Shown here: piece by piece, positions 1 through 11,573 of the stretch
Position numbering within the stretch: position 1 is the stretch's first letter
How the letters are laid out: the number at the start of each line of letters is the position of its first letter
DNA from: Pyxicephalus adspersus
Taxonomy: Eukaryota; Chordata; Amphibia; Anura; Pyxicephalidae
Assembly: GCF_032062135.1 (NCBI RefSeq)
Contig: NC_092859.1
Coordinates: 33,772,311-33,836,310, forward strand
Reading direction: 5' to 3'
Length of the DNA stretch: 64,000 nt
The notes under the pieces: generated by a model
Databases searched by the model: none
What the model saw: only the letters and a program-made list of their open reading frames with translations
What the model was told of the DNA's origin: nothing
Program-made: the position numbers and the translations under genes

Positions 1-115
1 GGGGCGCGTGTGTCGGCTTCATCTCGCTGTGCTCTGCAGGAAGGAGGAGACACGCGCTGCAGCCAGCATCGAGGAGAGGAGAGAAGAGGAGACGTACGCA
101 AGATCGGGGTATCGG
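1..115 (+). other. CALD1: Possible untranslated first exon of CALD1
   Basis: The first 115 bases are GC- and CpG-rich, unlike the AT-rich DNA that follows. They contain a purine-rich GAGGAGAG-type stretch that resembles a splicing enhancer, have no ATG, and end in a strong donor (CGG followed by GTGAGT at 116). A good acceptor (CTACACAG) ends at 7298, six bases before the caldesmon start codon, so splicing 115 to 7299 would give a 5' UTR exon joined to the first coding exon. The promoter would lie left of the window. This is inferred from composition and splice signals only; the exon could belong to another transcript. Confidence 0.4.
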
Positions 116-145
116 GTGAGTATGTTGTTGTAATTATTTTTTAAA

Positions 146-232
146 ACGGTATTTGCCGTATAAGACGCACCCACTCCCCCCCCCCTGTTTTGGGGGAGAA
201 AAAGTGCGTCTTATACGGCGAAAAATACGGTA
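146..232. mobile_element. Short palindromic MITE (GTATAAGACG family)
   Basis: An 87-bp inverted repeat opens with ACGGTATTTGCCGTATAAGACG and closes with its near-exact reverse complement ending TACGGTA. A C-tract and G-tract lie in the middle. The terminal motif is shared with the longer element at 40837-41202, which indicates a non-autonomous DNA transposon family. It carries no gene. Confidence 0.6.
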
Positions 233-3200
233 CTTCTTTTCTTTGTGTGAATGAGCATACTGGTAGAGTGCATGCCTGTTCGTCTATTGCTGCTACTTAT
301 ATCATGTTCACATGAACCATTTTTTTTTTTTTGAAAAGTGCCACTTTTGTGAAAGCCACGAAGTATGGCTGGCTCCTGGATATTTGTTTCTATAGTACAG
401 GGTGTTTGTCCTTGAACACCTCTTTATTACCAAGCCATGTAGTTCTACTGTTCACAGGTCTTCTCTGTTGCTCTCACCAACTGGTGAGTGAGCAGTATGA
501 CCACCAAAGTGTATAACTTAAAGAAACTTTTTATTATGTCACCATGGGTCCTTTAGCCTCTCTCCGTGAAACTAATATACAGGAAAACATAGGGGCCAAT
601 GTTCAAAGCAGTGGTTTGGTTATACCAATTGAAAACAAACATTGACAGTACAATATTGCCATCAGAACAAATGTACATAACAGCAAAAGGTCTTTTTGCT
701 GGTTTACTCAGAATTAAACACACTTCCCTATGCTTGTCACAGCATGTGTTCAGTTAACATTTACGCGTTTTTACCTTGTTTTCTGGCTTTCTATTAAAAT
801 TTGCATCTGTTTCTCATTGTGCTACATTTTATTTTACTTATATTCCCCTGCAAACAGTTCATGTGACTTGTATTTTTTTTGTATGATAAACGGACGCGCA
901 ATTCTCTTGACAGAAAATGGAAAATTTATTGGATGCGTGCGTCCAGAGAGACATTGATCTCTTCTGCATTTTTTAAGCTTCTTTAATTTGTCAGTTTAAA
1001 AAATCGCAGATATATCTTTCTGCTGCCAAACGTGATACAGAGAGAAGACAGAGAACATCAGATAATGGCTCCAGGCCTTAGCGGTTCGTTTGATCCTAGG
1101 TAAATGGCAAGCCATGAAGCCATTAGTAAGCAGAGGAGGTACAGTACTTGTCCTTCCCCAATTGTGAGGTACCAGCAGAACCACAGAAAGTGGACCTTTC
1201 ATTAACTTTACAAAAATAAATTTCTAACATGTTACATAATGTAAAAACAGTACATTGAAAAAAAAAGCCACCTGTGAGCCCCATTCAGGTGATTATTCTA
1301 GGGCAGAGGGCATCTCCTTCCAGAAATCAGAGGGTAACCCTTCATGATAGTTGAAAAAATAGGTAAAGGCATTGTCAGTGTGAGTACTGTGTTATCATTT
1401 TATAAAGTAATACATATCTGGAAGTGTTACACTTACACTTTACCTAGCATGTACAAACCTATTATAAAGAAATACATAAAAAATATAGAAATGTAATATA
1501 TAAGTAAAAAAGAGAGATGAGAAGATTTTTAGGCTGGTCCACAGAACACGGGAGGGCAAAACAACAACTGTATTTGTCTATTTCTTTATTTTGCAGTGGA
1601 AAGCATTCAGATAAACATACAAAAGAAAATTGGGACTTTTAAGGCAGTAACAACAATTGGTATCATGAGTATATCCAAAGTATATCCATTTATTTATTAA
1701 AACATTAAAACAATAACATTTATTCATTTCATCTCTAAAAATCACATAAAATCTTCACCAAGAATGGTGTACAATTTCAAATAAAAAGATATTTGTTTGT
1801 TCTAGAGCCATGAGTGTCACAGGCCTTACTTCAAACATGGCTGCCCTCATTCATCTCCATTACATGGTGGACGGATGCAATTAGTTGTTCATTGAGAAAA
1901 GATATGACAAGAACATAACATTTCTGGCAAGATCAGCTTGCTGGAAACATTGTTAGCCTGAAAAATTAAAAACAAATGCAGCCACCACATCTATAAAATA
2001 TAAAGCTGCAGTGCGTTCAAGTTTTGTTTTTAGATTTAGATATACTTTAACCACTTGCAGCTTTGGACATAATTTTAGGGTCAGGGTGGGACACTACTTG
2101 TGCGGAGCTGATATTAGATTTACTAATACATCAAAGTGACCAGCTAGCTAGCTAGTGATTCAAGTGATCATATCTACAACTCCTAGGAGCCCAGGACCGG
2201 TGCCAATCCTTTTGCTGAAGAGACTGAGCACCCCTCTGTGTAGTGAATCCATTAAGATTTCCAATTCAATGTTCTCAAATCCAGCTGCACTGGACAGAAA
2301 AAAAGAACCAGATTAAACAAAGATTTTTATTATCAACTAAAATGGAAGGTCCATTCCCACTGCACATGCCCCTTCCTAAATCACCTACTATTAAAAGGCA
2401 ATTAATGCAACTAAAAAGAAGAAAGTTAGGATTACACCTACCCTACCGATGTCTTCTCATCACTGAGGGTGGTCATTGTCATTCTGGAAATAACCAAAGA
2501 AGACATTACAATCCATTGCAAGGCCATCTTTCCATAAAATATCAGCAGTTCTGGCTGCCTTTCTTCCAACTCTGAATAACATGTATTTTCATTAATTGCT
2601 GCCCATGCCTTTTCTCACACAAACATAATGCAATAAAAGAGAAGTCTGGTTCAACTTACACAGAAAAAGCGTTTTGACTTTCAGGCATCTGTACAAGAGC
2701 AATACAGAGAATATTTGGAAAGGTTTGCATTTAACATTATTGATTGTCATCCAGATTCACAAAAAAAGCCCTTTTGTTCTGAGTTTTCCAGTCATTTTTA
2801 AGCTATGTTCTTTTTCTGTTATACTCTTGTTTGGTCAGGCACAGAAGAAAAAACTTTTTTAACTGGTAACAATGTGGTGGCAAAATATGCTAGCCAATTG
2901 GGGCACTTGTAAAATACAATTGTATCTCCAAATACTGTGATATGTGTGATTTATAACCCATCAGGCTTTTCTTCCAGTTTCTGTCTTCAGATTTTTCCAC
3001 TTACTTCCTTTACATCGTTTATGGTCTACTAAAGGGTTTTGCATTCTCATGTCAGCAAAGGTCAGATCTGTCAATGAGATCTTGAATGAATTGAAAGTGT
3101 ATTAAAGAGCTGTCAATCTGATTCGATCAACACAAGCCTTTATACAAGTAAAATAATATCATATAAATTGAGGGCCAACCTTAAAAATCCATTCAGTCAA

Positions 3201-5071
3201 TTTATTGTATCAGGCACGCCTTTGTACTAGATTATGGTTGGTAGATTTAATGGAGATTTACCAGATACAAATAGCCAGCTGTAGCTTCTTTTGTATCCAC
3301 TACTGCAAATTTACATTCCGTTTAGAAATGAGGGAGCAAGTGACATCCTCCATTGACACTTGCTTGGCAGCCAACCCCCAAAGACAAACATTGTCATGTT
3401 AAAGGGGTGACATGGCCACTCTATCACCTCTAGTTATGATGAAGAGAGGAGTGATGGGGGAACCCTGGAGAATATAAAGTAGATGGACGGTAGGCTAAAC
3501 AGACCTGTCACTTTGCCCTAAATGTCCTTTAATGTGGTCACATTCACATATATACAGTCTGTCAAAAAACAACTAAAAACCTTACTGTACGCTCCACTGA
3601 AGCATATCACAATACTCTAGAATTACAGAATGTTTCTTTGAAGCAAGGGTTACATATATTGTATTATGTAGGTTATGGTATATTGAAATCCATCCTGAGA
3701 AGCACAATGGTGCATTAACGCAACTTACATGAAATAGGCTGAAAAGAGAGACAGGTCCTTGAAGCCTCGCCTGTCACAAACCCCACCAGTTTTGGTCCAG
3801 AGGAAGGCAAAACAAACTCTATTCACATGTCTACATTCTTCATTCCAATGTCTAACCTCTTGTAGGAAGAAAGAGGAAGCAGCACCCCTCAACAAAAAAA
3901 TCTTCCATTGCAGCTGTTTAGTGGAGCGTGACTGCTTTGTATCATTTCTACACAAATAATCCCTGTCTTGTGTACTTAAAAGACTTGTACTTGAATGTCA
4001 AGTCTGAGAACTGCAGAGGAACTTCCTCATTTGTTTATTGTGAGAATTAGGATCATTCCTTAAAGGTTTCCATCAGTTATAACCAATGTATCCTATATAT
4101 TACTAGTTGGCACCATCAAATGTATATTAAAGAGTCAAATTTTACATTTGCACAAAAAAAAATATAGCGTAGACAAAAAATATTAAAAGCAATTAGAAAC
4201 AATATCTTCAATCTGTTTAAATCAGCTCACTGAATGCTAATTGCCCATTGTGGTTAAACTTTTTTATTACTATTTTTTCTTACTATTATATTTATAGGTA
4301 GAGCATGTGAAAAGTAGATCCTCAGAAATTGTGAATCTCCCAAAACACCCCCTACAATTGTGGGGGGCAAATGCCTTTTTTTTTTTTTTTTTTTTACAAT
4401 TTACCTATTTACCTATAAATGTGAAGAACCAGAAGGGGCAAAAGGACTTTTAATTCTTTGGGCATTCAACCTTGCAAGATTTTCCAACAACTATTGGGCC
4501 AAGTGTATTAAATTTAAATCAAATAAATTGTGCGGGTGGGATATAGTATTACACTTTTGTAGGTGATTGTACATAAATTGTAATACATGTTTCCATCTTT
4601 ACTGATTCTTTAACTCTTGTACTTTTCCCATTCAGACTGAAAAACGACACATTTTGTGTGTGTTTGAGATTTTTTTAAAGCAGCTGTTTTAGGGAGGCCA
4701 AACGATTACAGTAAATTATAGTCACTATATTGGTAATCTAAAAACCTCCCTAAAAATGTATTGTGAATGTTGTTCAGCAAACATGTAATTAAAGTCTAAC
4801 TCTGGGATCAGCAGTTATTGTCCAAAAAGAGCTATGTATACTTTTACCTAAACATTGGTGTGTTTTGTACGTTACATCCAAACCTGTGCAGAAATCCTGA
4901 TTTATCACTGCTGCTTTATTTTTGAATGCAGACTAGCAGGTCTTGTATCTGCCCCCATGTACGTTTCTGCAGGCAGCCTGTGGTGTGTGGGCCTTCTGGG
5001 TTTCCCCCTCCCCCCCATCACCCCACAGGTCTGCTTTCTGCATAGGTTATGTGTACATGTCCCTGATACTC
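233..5071. other. Non-coding sequence, presumed CALD1 intron 1 (first part)
   Basis: The sequence is AT-rich, with poly-T and poly-A runs (for example 4377-4395) and only short scattered reading frames that match nothing I recognise. I see no convincing exon, RNA gene or structured repeat. I looked for the alternative caldesmon first coding exon of the non-muscle form (starting MDDFERRREL in mammals) and did not find it. Confidence 0.6.
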
Positions 5072-5150
5072 TTTATTATTTATTATTATTATTATTATTA
5101 AACAGGATTTATATAGCGCCAACATATTACGCAGCGCTGTACATTAAATA
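5072..5150 (-). repeat. SINE 3'-tail fragment with (ATT)n tail
   Basis: A TTATTATT run is followed by AACAGGATTTATATAGCGCC and a tail core (AACATATTACGCAGCGCTGTA). The same tail occurs at about 6441, 12131, 30438, 44191, 53772 and 61371, always next to the ATT-rich run. The orientation is reversed, because the ATT tail is the 3' end of the element. Confidence 0.7.
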
Positions 5151-5470
5151 GTCTTACATTGTTATATCTGGATGTGTAACTGCATAGCTCCCAGCTGTCC
5201 CATTTTTACTGTGATAAAACCATTTTCCAGCAGTCACGGTGACCCAGGAGAATGTCCTGGCTTACTGTACCGGAGTCCCGGACTACTGGCTTACACTCGG
5301 GTGTAATTTTGCCAACTGCCACTGAATGGCGCCAATATTTTATGGAATGTTAGTGAATCAATACATTTAGTTGCAGCACATTTACCGCATCCTCATGCCA
5401 GGGAACTGCTGCTTCTCAGAGACACTATATGGTAGTATCTCTCTGTGACAGCTCCATAGGGAATCAAAAA

Positions 5471-5698
5471 AGGCTCAGAGGTAACTGCTCTAGCCTTTGC
5501 AGCGCTAGGTCCCAGGTTCAAATCTCAGCCAGGACACTATCTGCATGGAGTTTGCAGGTTCTCCCTGTGTGGTTTTGGACATTAGCTTGTGAGCCCCTTT
5601 GAGGGACAGCTATGGACATGACTATGGACTTTGTACAGCGCTGCGTAATATGATGGCACTATATAAATACTGTGTAATATTATTAAAAAAAATAATGA
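5471..5698 (+). repeat. tRNA-derived SINE, near full length
   Basis: The head has an A-box-like GGCTCAGAGG (5472-5481) and a B-box-like GGTTCAAATCT (5515-5525), the internal RNA polymerase III promoter of tRNA-derived SINEs. The body includes CATGGAGTTTGCAGGTTCTC, which resembles widespread fish and amphibian SINEs. The 3' end has GCGCTGCGTAATAT, an ATATAAATA stretch and an A/T-rich tail. The 3' tail is shared with the other fragments in this window that have a different body. Part of this body recurs reversed at 61371-61440. Confidence 0.7.
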
Positions 5699-6440
5699 GT
5701 GGTACTAGTAGCGCTCACTGCCGGCCAGATTTCAAATGTGCAGACGCTAGTTCTGTAAGAGGTTTCTGCAAGTAGTATTCGACCCTGAAGGAGGTCTAAA
5801 GCTGTCCTAACAATCTCAGTGCTCCTCATTCTGTCTCCTTCATCTGGTCATCTTTATATACAGAAGCCCATGATACATGTTTTATTTATCCAGTAATAAG
5901 CTCAATGTGGATCAGTATGTTCACTGTGATGACAGCCAGGGACACTGGAAGAGAAGCTCTCATCACTGGATGGATGGACCATCATGGGGACAAATACACA
6001 TTGCAGCGAGGGATCCTGAAAAAGTAAAAATTATTTAAATAACTTTTTTACACTTTAAATATTACTATACATGAACTTTAGTCCATTGTATACAATTATA
6101 TTACTAGCTATTATGCTATAGCCACACCCTGATCATGCCCCACTCATTTAACCATGCCATTTATTTGCCCCTTCCTGTCACTTTCAAATGTTGGTAGGTA
6201 TCCAAAAACATTTGGCGCAAACAAAGTGGATTTTACTTTTACTTTAAAATGGAATATATATTTTATTACTTTAAAATACAATATATATTTTATTATATAT
6301 TATATATAATAAAACTAAATTTTGTTGTGCCCCAAGTTTTTTTTGTTTTGCTATGTACCATTGAGGAGCATTTCCTTCAAGGACTGAACTGGAGACACAA
6401 AAGGAAGTGAAAGGAAATTTGTATACATATCCCTAGCAGT
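5699..6440. other. Non-coding intronic sequence
   Basis: I see no gene. Positions 6240-6310 hold an AT-rich palindromic stretch, and 6400-6420 carries one copy of the AGGAAGTGAAAGGAAAT module that recurs in the window. Confidence 0.6.
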
Positions 6441-6594
6441 ATTAATATTATTATCATTATTATTAATAATTTTAATAAACTGTATTTATAAAACGCTAAC
6501 ATATTACGCACAGCTGTACATTAAATAGAGGTTGCATATAAGAGACAGACACAGAGTGGGAGAGGACCTTGCCCGAAAGAGCTTACAATCTAAG
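6441..6594 (-). repeat. SINE fragment with trinucleotide tail
   Basis: An ATT-rich run leads into TTTATAAAACGCTAACATAT, then the GCTGTACATTAAATAGAGG core, and a body ending in CGAAAGAGCTTACAATCTAA. The same body occurs at 12131-12263 (reversed) and 53772-53879 (forward). It is divergent. Confidence 0.65.
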
Positions 6595-6968
6595 AGTATT
6601 TTCTGAGGGCAGTATTTTTTACCTAGGGTGCTTGCTTCTGATTTGGACTATACTCTCTCCAAAACTCCATTACATAGCTTTTGCAAAACAATGTTGGGAA
6701 TTCAGTTCAGCAATTGTTAGCTCAATGCAGAAAGTTATGATTATATAAAACAATAAGTTACCAGATAGGAGAAGCTGGGCATATGTTACATGAATACATA
6801 TAACAATATCATATAATATCCTGACTTCGCACAAAACCTTTCCTTTGAATGTAAAATAAAATAACTTGGAGTAAAATAGTTACTTCTTTAAGAATTTCTA
6901 TTTTTCCGATAACAAAACCAAAAATATCTGGAGTCATTTCTTCTTGCTGATGTAAGCTTGGTGTTCGC

Positions 6969-7248
6969 ATTCCTGTTTTATCAGGGGGGGGGGGTGGAAT
7001 GTATATGGATTTGGAAGACAAAGAACAAAGAAGCTCTACTATAGTGATTACGGTAGAGGGGAGAGCAGCTAACACACTTTTGGAATCATGTGATGAAAAG
7101 TGGTGGGTCAGTTTGGCAGGCAGTAGAGTCAAGGCTGTCGTCATGGACTGATGGGCATGGCAAAAGCACTTTCTGCTGCCTAGGTGCAAAGAGCATCTGG
7201 CAATGTGAGCTCTGGACAGGACTATGACATATGCACTGCCTCATTCCT
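6969..7248 (+). promoter_or_regulatory. Possible TEAD (MCAT) sites upstream of the first coding exon
   Basis: CATTCCT, the M-CAT core bound by TEAD factors, occurs twice in the sense direction (6969-6975 and 7242-7248). The first coding exon starts at 7305. In chicken the corresponding exon is preceded by the gizzard-type muscle promoter. I saw no perfect CArG box here. Two 7-mers can occur by chance, so this is a weak suggestion. Confidence 0.2.
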
Positions 7249-7304
7249 TGCTGGGTTTGGATGAACATTTGGAACAGAGTCAGTGATATCCTACACAGGC
7301 AGAC

Positions 7305-7351
7305 ATGCTGAGCAGATCCTACAACCGGCACAGCCTCTCCGCATTATCCAA
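7305..7351 (+). CDS. CALD1: CALD1 coding exon 1 (muscle-type N-terminus)
   Basis: This exon encodes MLSRSYNRHSLSALS plus two bases (AA) of the next codon. It aligns with the chicken gizzard-type N-terminus, which also starts MLSRSGS and ends LATLSQ. The donor is AA followed by GTGAGT (phase 2). The start context is GCAGACATGC, with a purine at -3. An acceptor-like CTACACAG ends at 7298, so the exon could be internal with a 6-nt leader or could be part of a promoter-proximal first exon. The phase fits exon 2 only if that exon starts at 17337. Confidence 0.85.
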
Positions 7352-10300
7352 GTGAGTTATTAACTTTTTGTTGCAACTGTTCTGGCTGTAACCTGGCCTT
7401 TGTTTCTTGCTCCAGCTATGTAGGCGGTGGAGGTAGGAAGCTCTATGGCTTAGCAGTAGCATACTACTTACATGTTGTATGTGTGGTGTACATGCATGTT
7501 AGGAGGGAGAATAAAGGTGATGATTTTGGGTGCTTCTTCAGTCTCCCTTTGTGTAGACAGTCCCTCTTTCCTCCAATGATAGTAATGTTCAGAACTGTTT
7601 CTTCTTTTCGCTAACATTGCAATACACCAAAAATAGAAATAATTTTTACATTTATTTGACACACCCAGCAGTGTCTGTTAAGCAGTATGCGGATATCTTT
7701 AAGAGACACAACATTTAAATTACCGCCCACCGTAAAGTTAAATATTTATCATGTTCTTTCACAGGCTGACAATGATTTTATTTTCCTACTACAACTACAG
7801 AGTCACATGAAATCTGAAATCCAGAAGTATATTTAAAAAGCCAGCTAATGCAATTATGTGTTTATAATAAAATGGAGAATGTATCTTAAGTTCTTATTCC
7901 TTGGACAGCAGGATTTAAACTGGGAGAGGGAGAGGCAATACTCAGGGACAATGGCTTGTATGCTCAAGTAATAACTAGGAACATGCTGAAAGGAATAAAG
8001 AGAAGAAGGGTGATCCTATTAGTCTACTGCTTCTCATTCACTGTCCAGTCGTGATATGGGGGTGTGGAGCTGACCTTGCTGTATTACTTTTCTGCTATAT
8101 AGAAACATCATCCGCAGGCTGTGTTTAGTAGCTGAAATACAAATACGTTGGCAGGTAAATGTAAATGTGCATTTAGTTACTTACCTGGAGTTCTGCTTTA
8201 AGGGAGAAGTTCTCTGGATCACAGAGAAGTGTGGAGTTTGGGTTTAGATCTGCTACAGTCCTTAGCACTCTGGAGCTGGCCAGGAGTGCTCTACCCCCTT
8301 AGATGTCTATAGAGATTTCCCCAGAAGGCAGACACATGCCACAACCCAAACATTGGAGCTGGAAATGTCTAGAAGGGGGAGGGTGGAGGTAAGTTTAATG
8401 CAATTCATTACACTCATCTAGCTCTGATATAGAGGTCTCCTGTTCTTGTAGTTCTTAACTTTATATTAGAGACTTCCTTCTTCATTTATATATTGTATAT
8501 TTATAACCACAAACATGGAAAAGTACAATTACGGATGCTGCACATAGCAAACCATTTTTATTAAAAAAAAAACTAGCTCCAGGAAAGAATAAAAATAAAA
8601 AATATTATCCATATGTAACAAGGCCTGGAAACTGCCTGCTTATGCTGCCAGGGGATATATTGTGAAAGTTGTGTTCTCTCTCATTCCTAGAAGTACCAGC
8701 AATCTGACTTTGCAAAAGAAAAAGGAGGGGTCCACTTTAAATTTTGTCCCCATGAAGAAGCATCATCTCAAGGATGACTGATTTATTACTGCAAGCCAGA
8801 ATGGGACATTTGTTTCACTCAAAATTGTGCATCCAAAATCCTACATTTTCTATCGTTCCATATTAGAAAATCCATATTACTTCACTTACTATTATATTAT
8901 TATTGTATACTGATAACTGGATGTCTTGTAGGAACATTGCTTTGGATATCTTTAGGAATGTGCCCCTTTATGAGCTAAACAAAGTACCCCTCATGGGAAT
9001 TTCCACATCTCAACTACCTCAATATGTGTACATTTATTACCTGTAATTCCAAATGATTTTGTACCAACCAATTCCCTTTGTTTAAAATGACTACTAAATA
9101 CCTCAATCATATCTAGTTTACATATTATTTACTAAAATTTGTATTAAAAATAAGCAGCCGATGATGCTTTTAGAAGCACACATTGGGGCGTATGTATTAA
9201 AGGCTTAGAACTTGGGCTTTAAAACACATTAAAATATTTGGTGCTCTATTATGCAAATACTGACTTCCACCAACAGATTGTCACTTTGCTCCACCTCCTA
9301 TTTCTACTCCCCAAGTCCATCACCAAGGCTGGAGAAGATACTTTCATCAGTGCAGCTGGGTGATCCAGCAAACCTGGAATGAATTTCTTCAAAGTCATTT
9401 GCTAGCAAATGTTTTGAATCCAGGACCAGATCTATTCCAGGTTTGCTGGATCATCCAGCTTTACTGATGAAAGTGTATCATCTCCAGCCTTGGGGCACTT
9501 TAATAAATCAGGCCCATATCCCTTTTTTTGGAGGGACTGTCCCTCCTTTGGAACCAAATACTAGGTACATGGTAGGTTTAGCTGGGCATATGGCAGGGGT
9601 GTGTCATTTGCCTTCCTGCTTTCAGCTTAAAGGTGTCCCTTTTTCCCAACTTTAGTTATTAGGTGCAGCTGAGGTTCTTTATGTCATTACTACAATAAGG
9701 AGATCAGATCTCTAACTACATGCAATGGGTTATTTAAGATTGTGTCTTGGAGTTAAAAATAAAAATTATGATATACTTATTACACCTTTATTTTTAATTG
9801 CAATATTGTGGTATGAAGAATGTATTTGAAAAGTGACTGTGTCTGATTTATGCAGGGTGAATGTTTCTGTTTATGCCAGTAATCTGGTAATAATAGGATA
9901 ATGAGGCACTGCCTGGTGAAATGACCTCAGATCAGCCTCTCTAAAATAGCAGTTAACTCTCTCATTGCTGCACAGAAGTGATAATGTATCTCCACATTTT
10001 GCAATGTGTGTTAAACTAAATTCAAATAATAGAAAGTTACTAGGCAATATATTATGTTAAAAATCAGCACAGCACATTTTTTTTGAGCATACTCTTCAAT
10101 GCATATGTCATGTAGGGTACACTCTCTTCTCATTCCCACCATCCCAGTAATAGGCTTGGTACTGGAAACAATGGACCTCCTGTGCACAGGAATTACATTA
10201 TCTGTGGTCACCCAATGGTCAAAGAGGATGGCAGAGGTAACACTGACAGTTATGGAGGAAAGAGAGAAGGCCAGATCCTGCATCACACAGCGCCTAAGAT

Positions 10301-11523
10301 ATACCAGTGGCCTATAAGTCTTGCAGAGACACTGCTGATTTTGGTAAAGGTCAGTGACTCCTGATAATCAGGAGACATTGCTGAGTTTAGGAATAGGCAA
10401 GTGACCCATGGAGCTGGTAGAGGCACTGCTGATTCTTGGATCATAGGCCAACTCATGCTATTTGTAGGACTGCTTCTGACTCCGGGATGGTGCTCTGAGC
10501 ACTTAGTATGAAGCAGTAATGTTGATGCCTGCTAGGGTACTACCAATTTGGGTATGGTGACACTTCTACCCTTTGAATGGCTGGACAGGCACATATCCAG
10601 GTACTCTGATGTGCTGTGCATGGATTTAATGGTGTGTGCAGAGGCATTTCTGGCTCTGACACTATGAGACATTTTCAGGGAGATAACATAGAAAGATGAA
10701 GGTACCAAGACATTTCTATGGACACTGTTATAACAAGGGTAAGAATTAAAAAAACTTGTAAACACTTAAACTTCCCCTCCTTTTTCTTCTACCTTTTTAC
10801 TATCCAATAAATGAACACACTTTTGCTAGTATAAAACATTATTACTAGATAAACTGACACAGCTGTGAAGAATCTGCTTGTTAAATGGATCAGGGCCATT
10901 CCAAGTGACACCAAGTGATCACAAAGAACAAATAAGCCCTACTTTTTTTTCTCATTTATAAACATTCCCTAAGCAAATGCTTCAGCTATCTTTAATGCTC
11001 ATTGATGCTCAATTTTATCAATCAGAATTTCAGCAGCGTTTCATCTCAGGCCTTGCTCTAATTTTTTCAACGTGTGCTTTTAAAAAGTAGTTTTTCTCCT
11101 AGCATCTTGCTGTCAGGATTGTTGTTGGCACTAGCATGCACTGAAAGTTTACCGGATAAGACTGTGGAATGCAGAAGAAGCTTCCCACTGCACCTATTCC
11201 AGTAATTAAATAAGGACGGGGTGCTCTTGTGTTTCAGTTTAGGCTTCTTTAAAAAAAAACTTTCAAAGGTTGTTGCTGCATGTGAATTGTTAAACAAGGA
11301 CCCTGATACCAAAGTAAAAAGCAAAACAAAAATGAACTATTTTCAATGCTTAGTTTCAGCAGTGGTTCAGCAATGGATGCTGATTTTGCTTTTACTGAAA
11401 TCAAAGAGCTATTGTAGGGAGTATCTAGACATCTGTGCGATTAGCAAATACATTTGTAACAATGTAACACAACATTAGCCTTTTCTTTACCATTAGAACT
11501 AAAGTGACAATGTGGCTTCCCCT

Positions 11524-11573
<50 letters not shown>

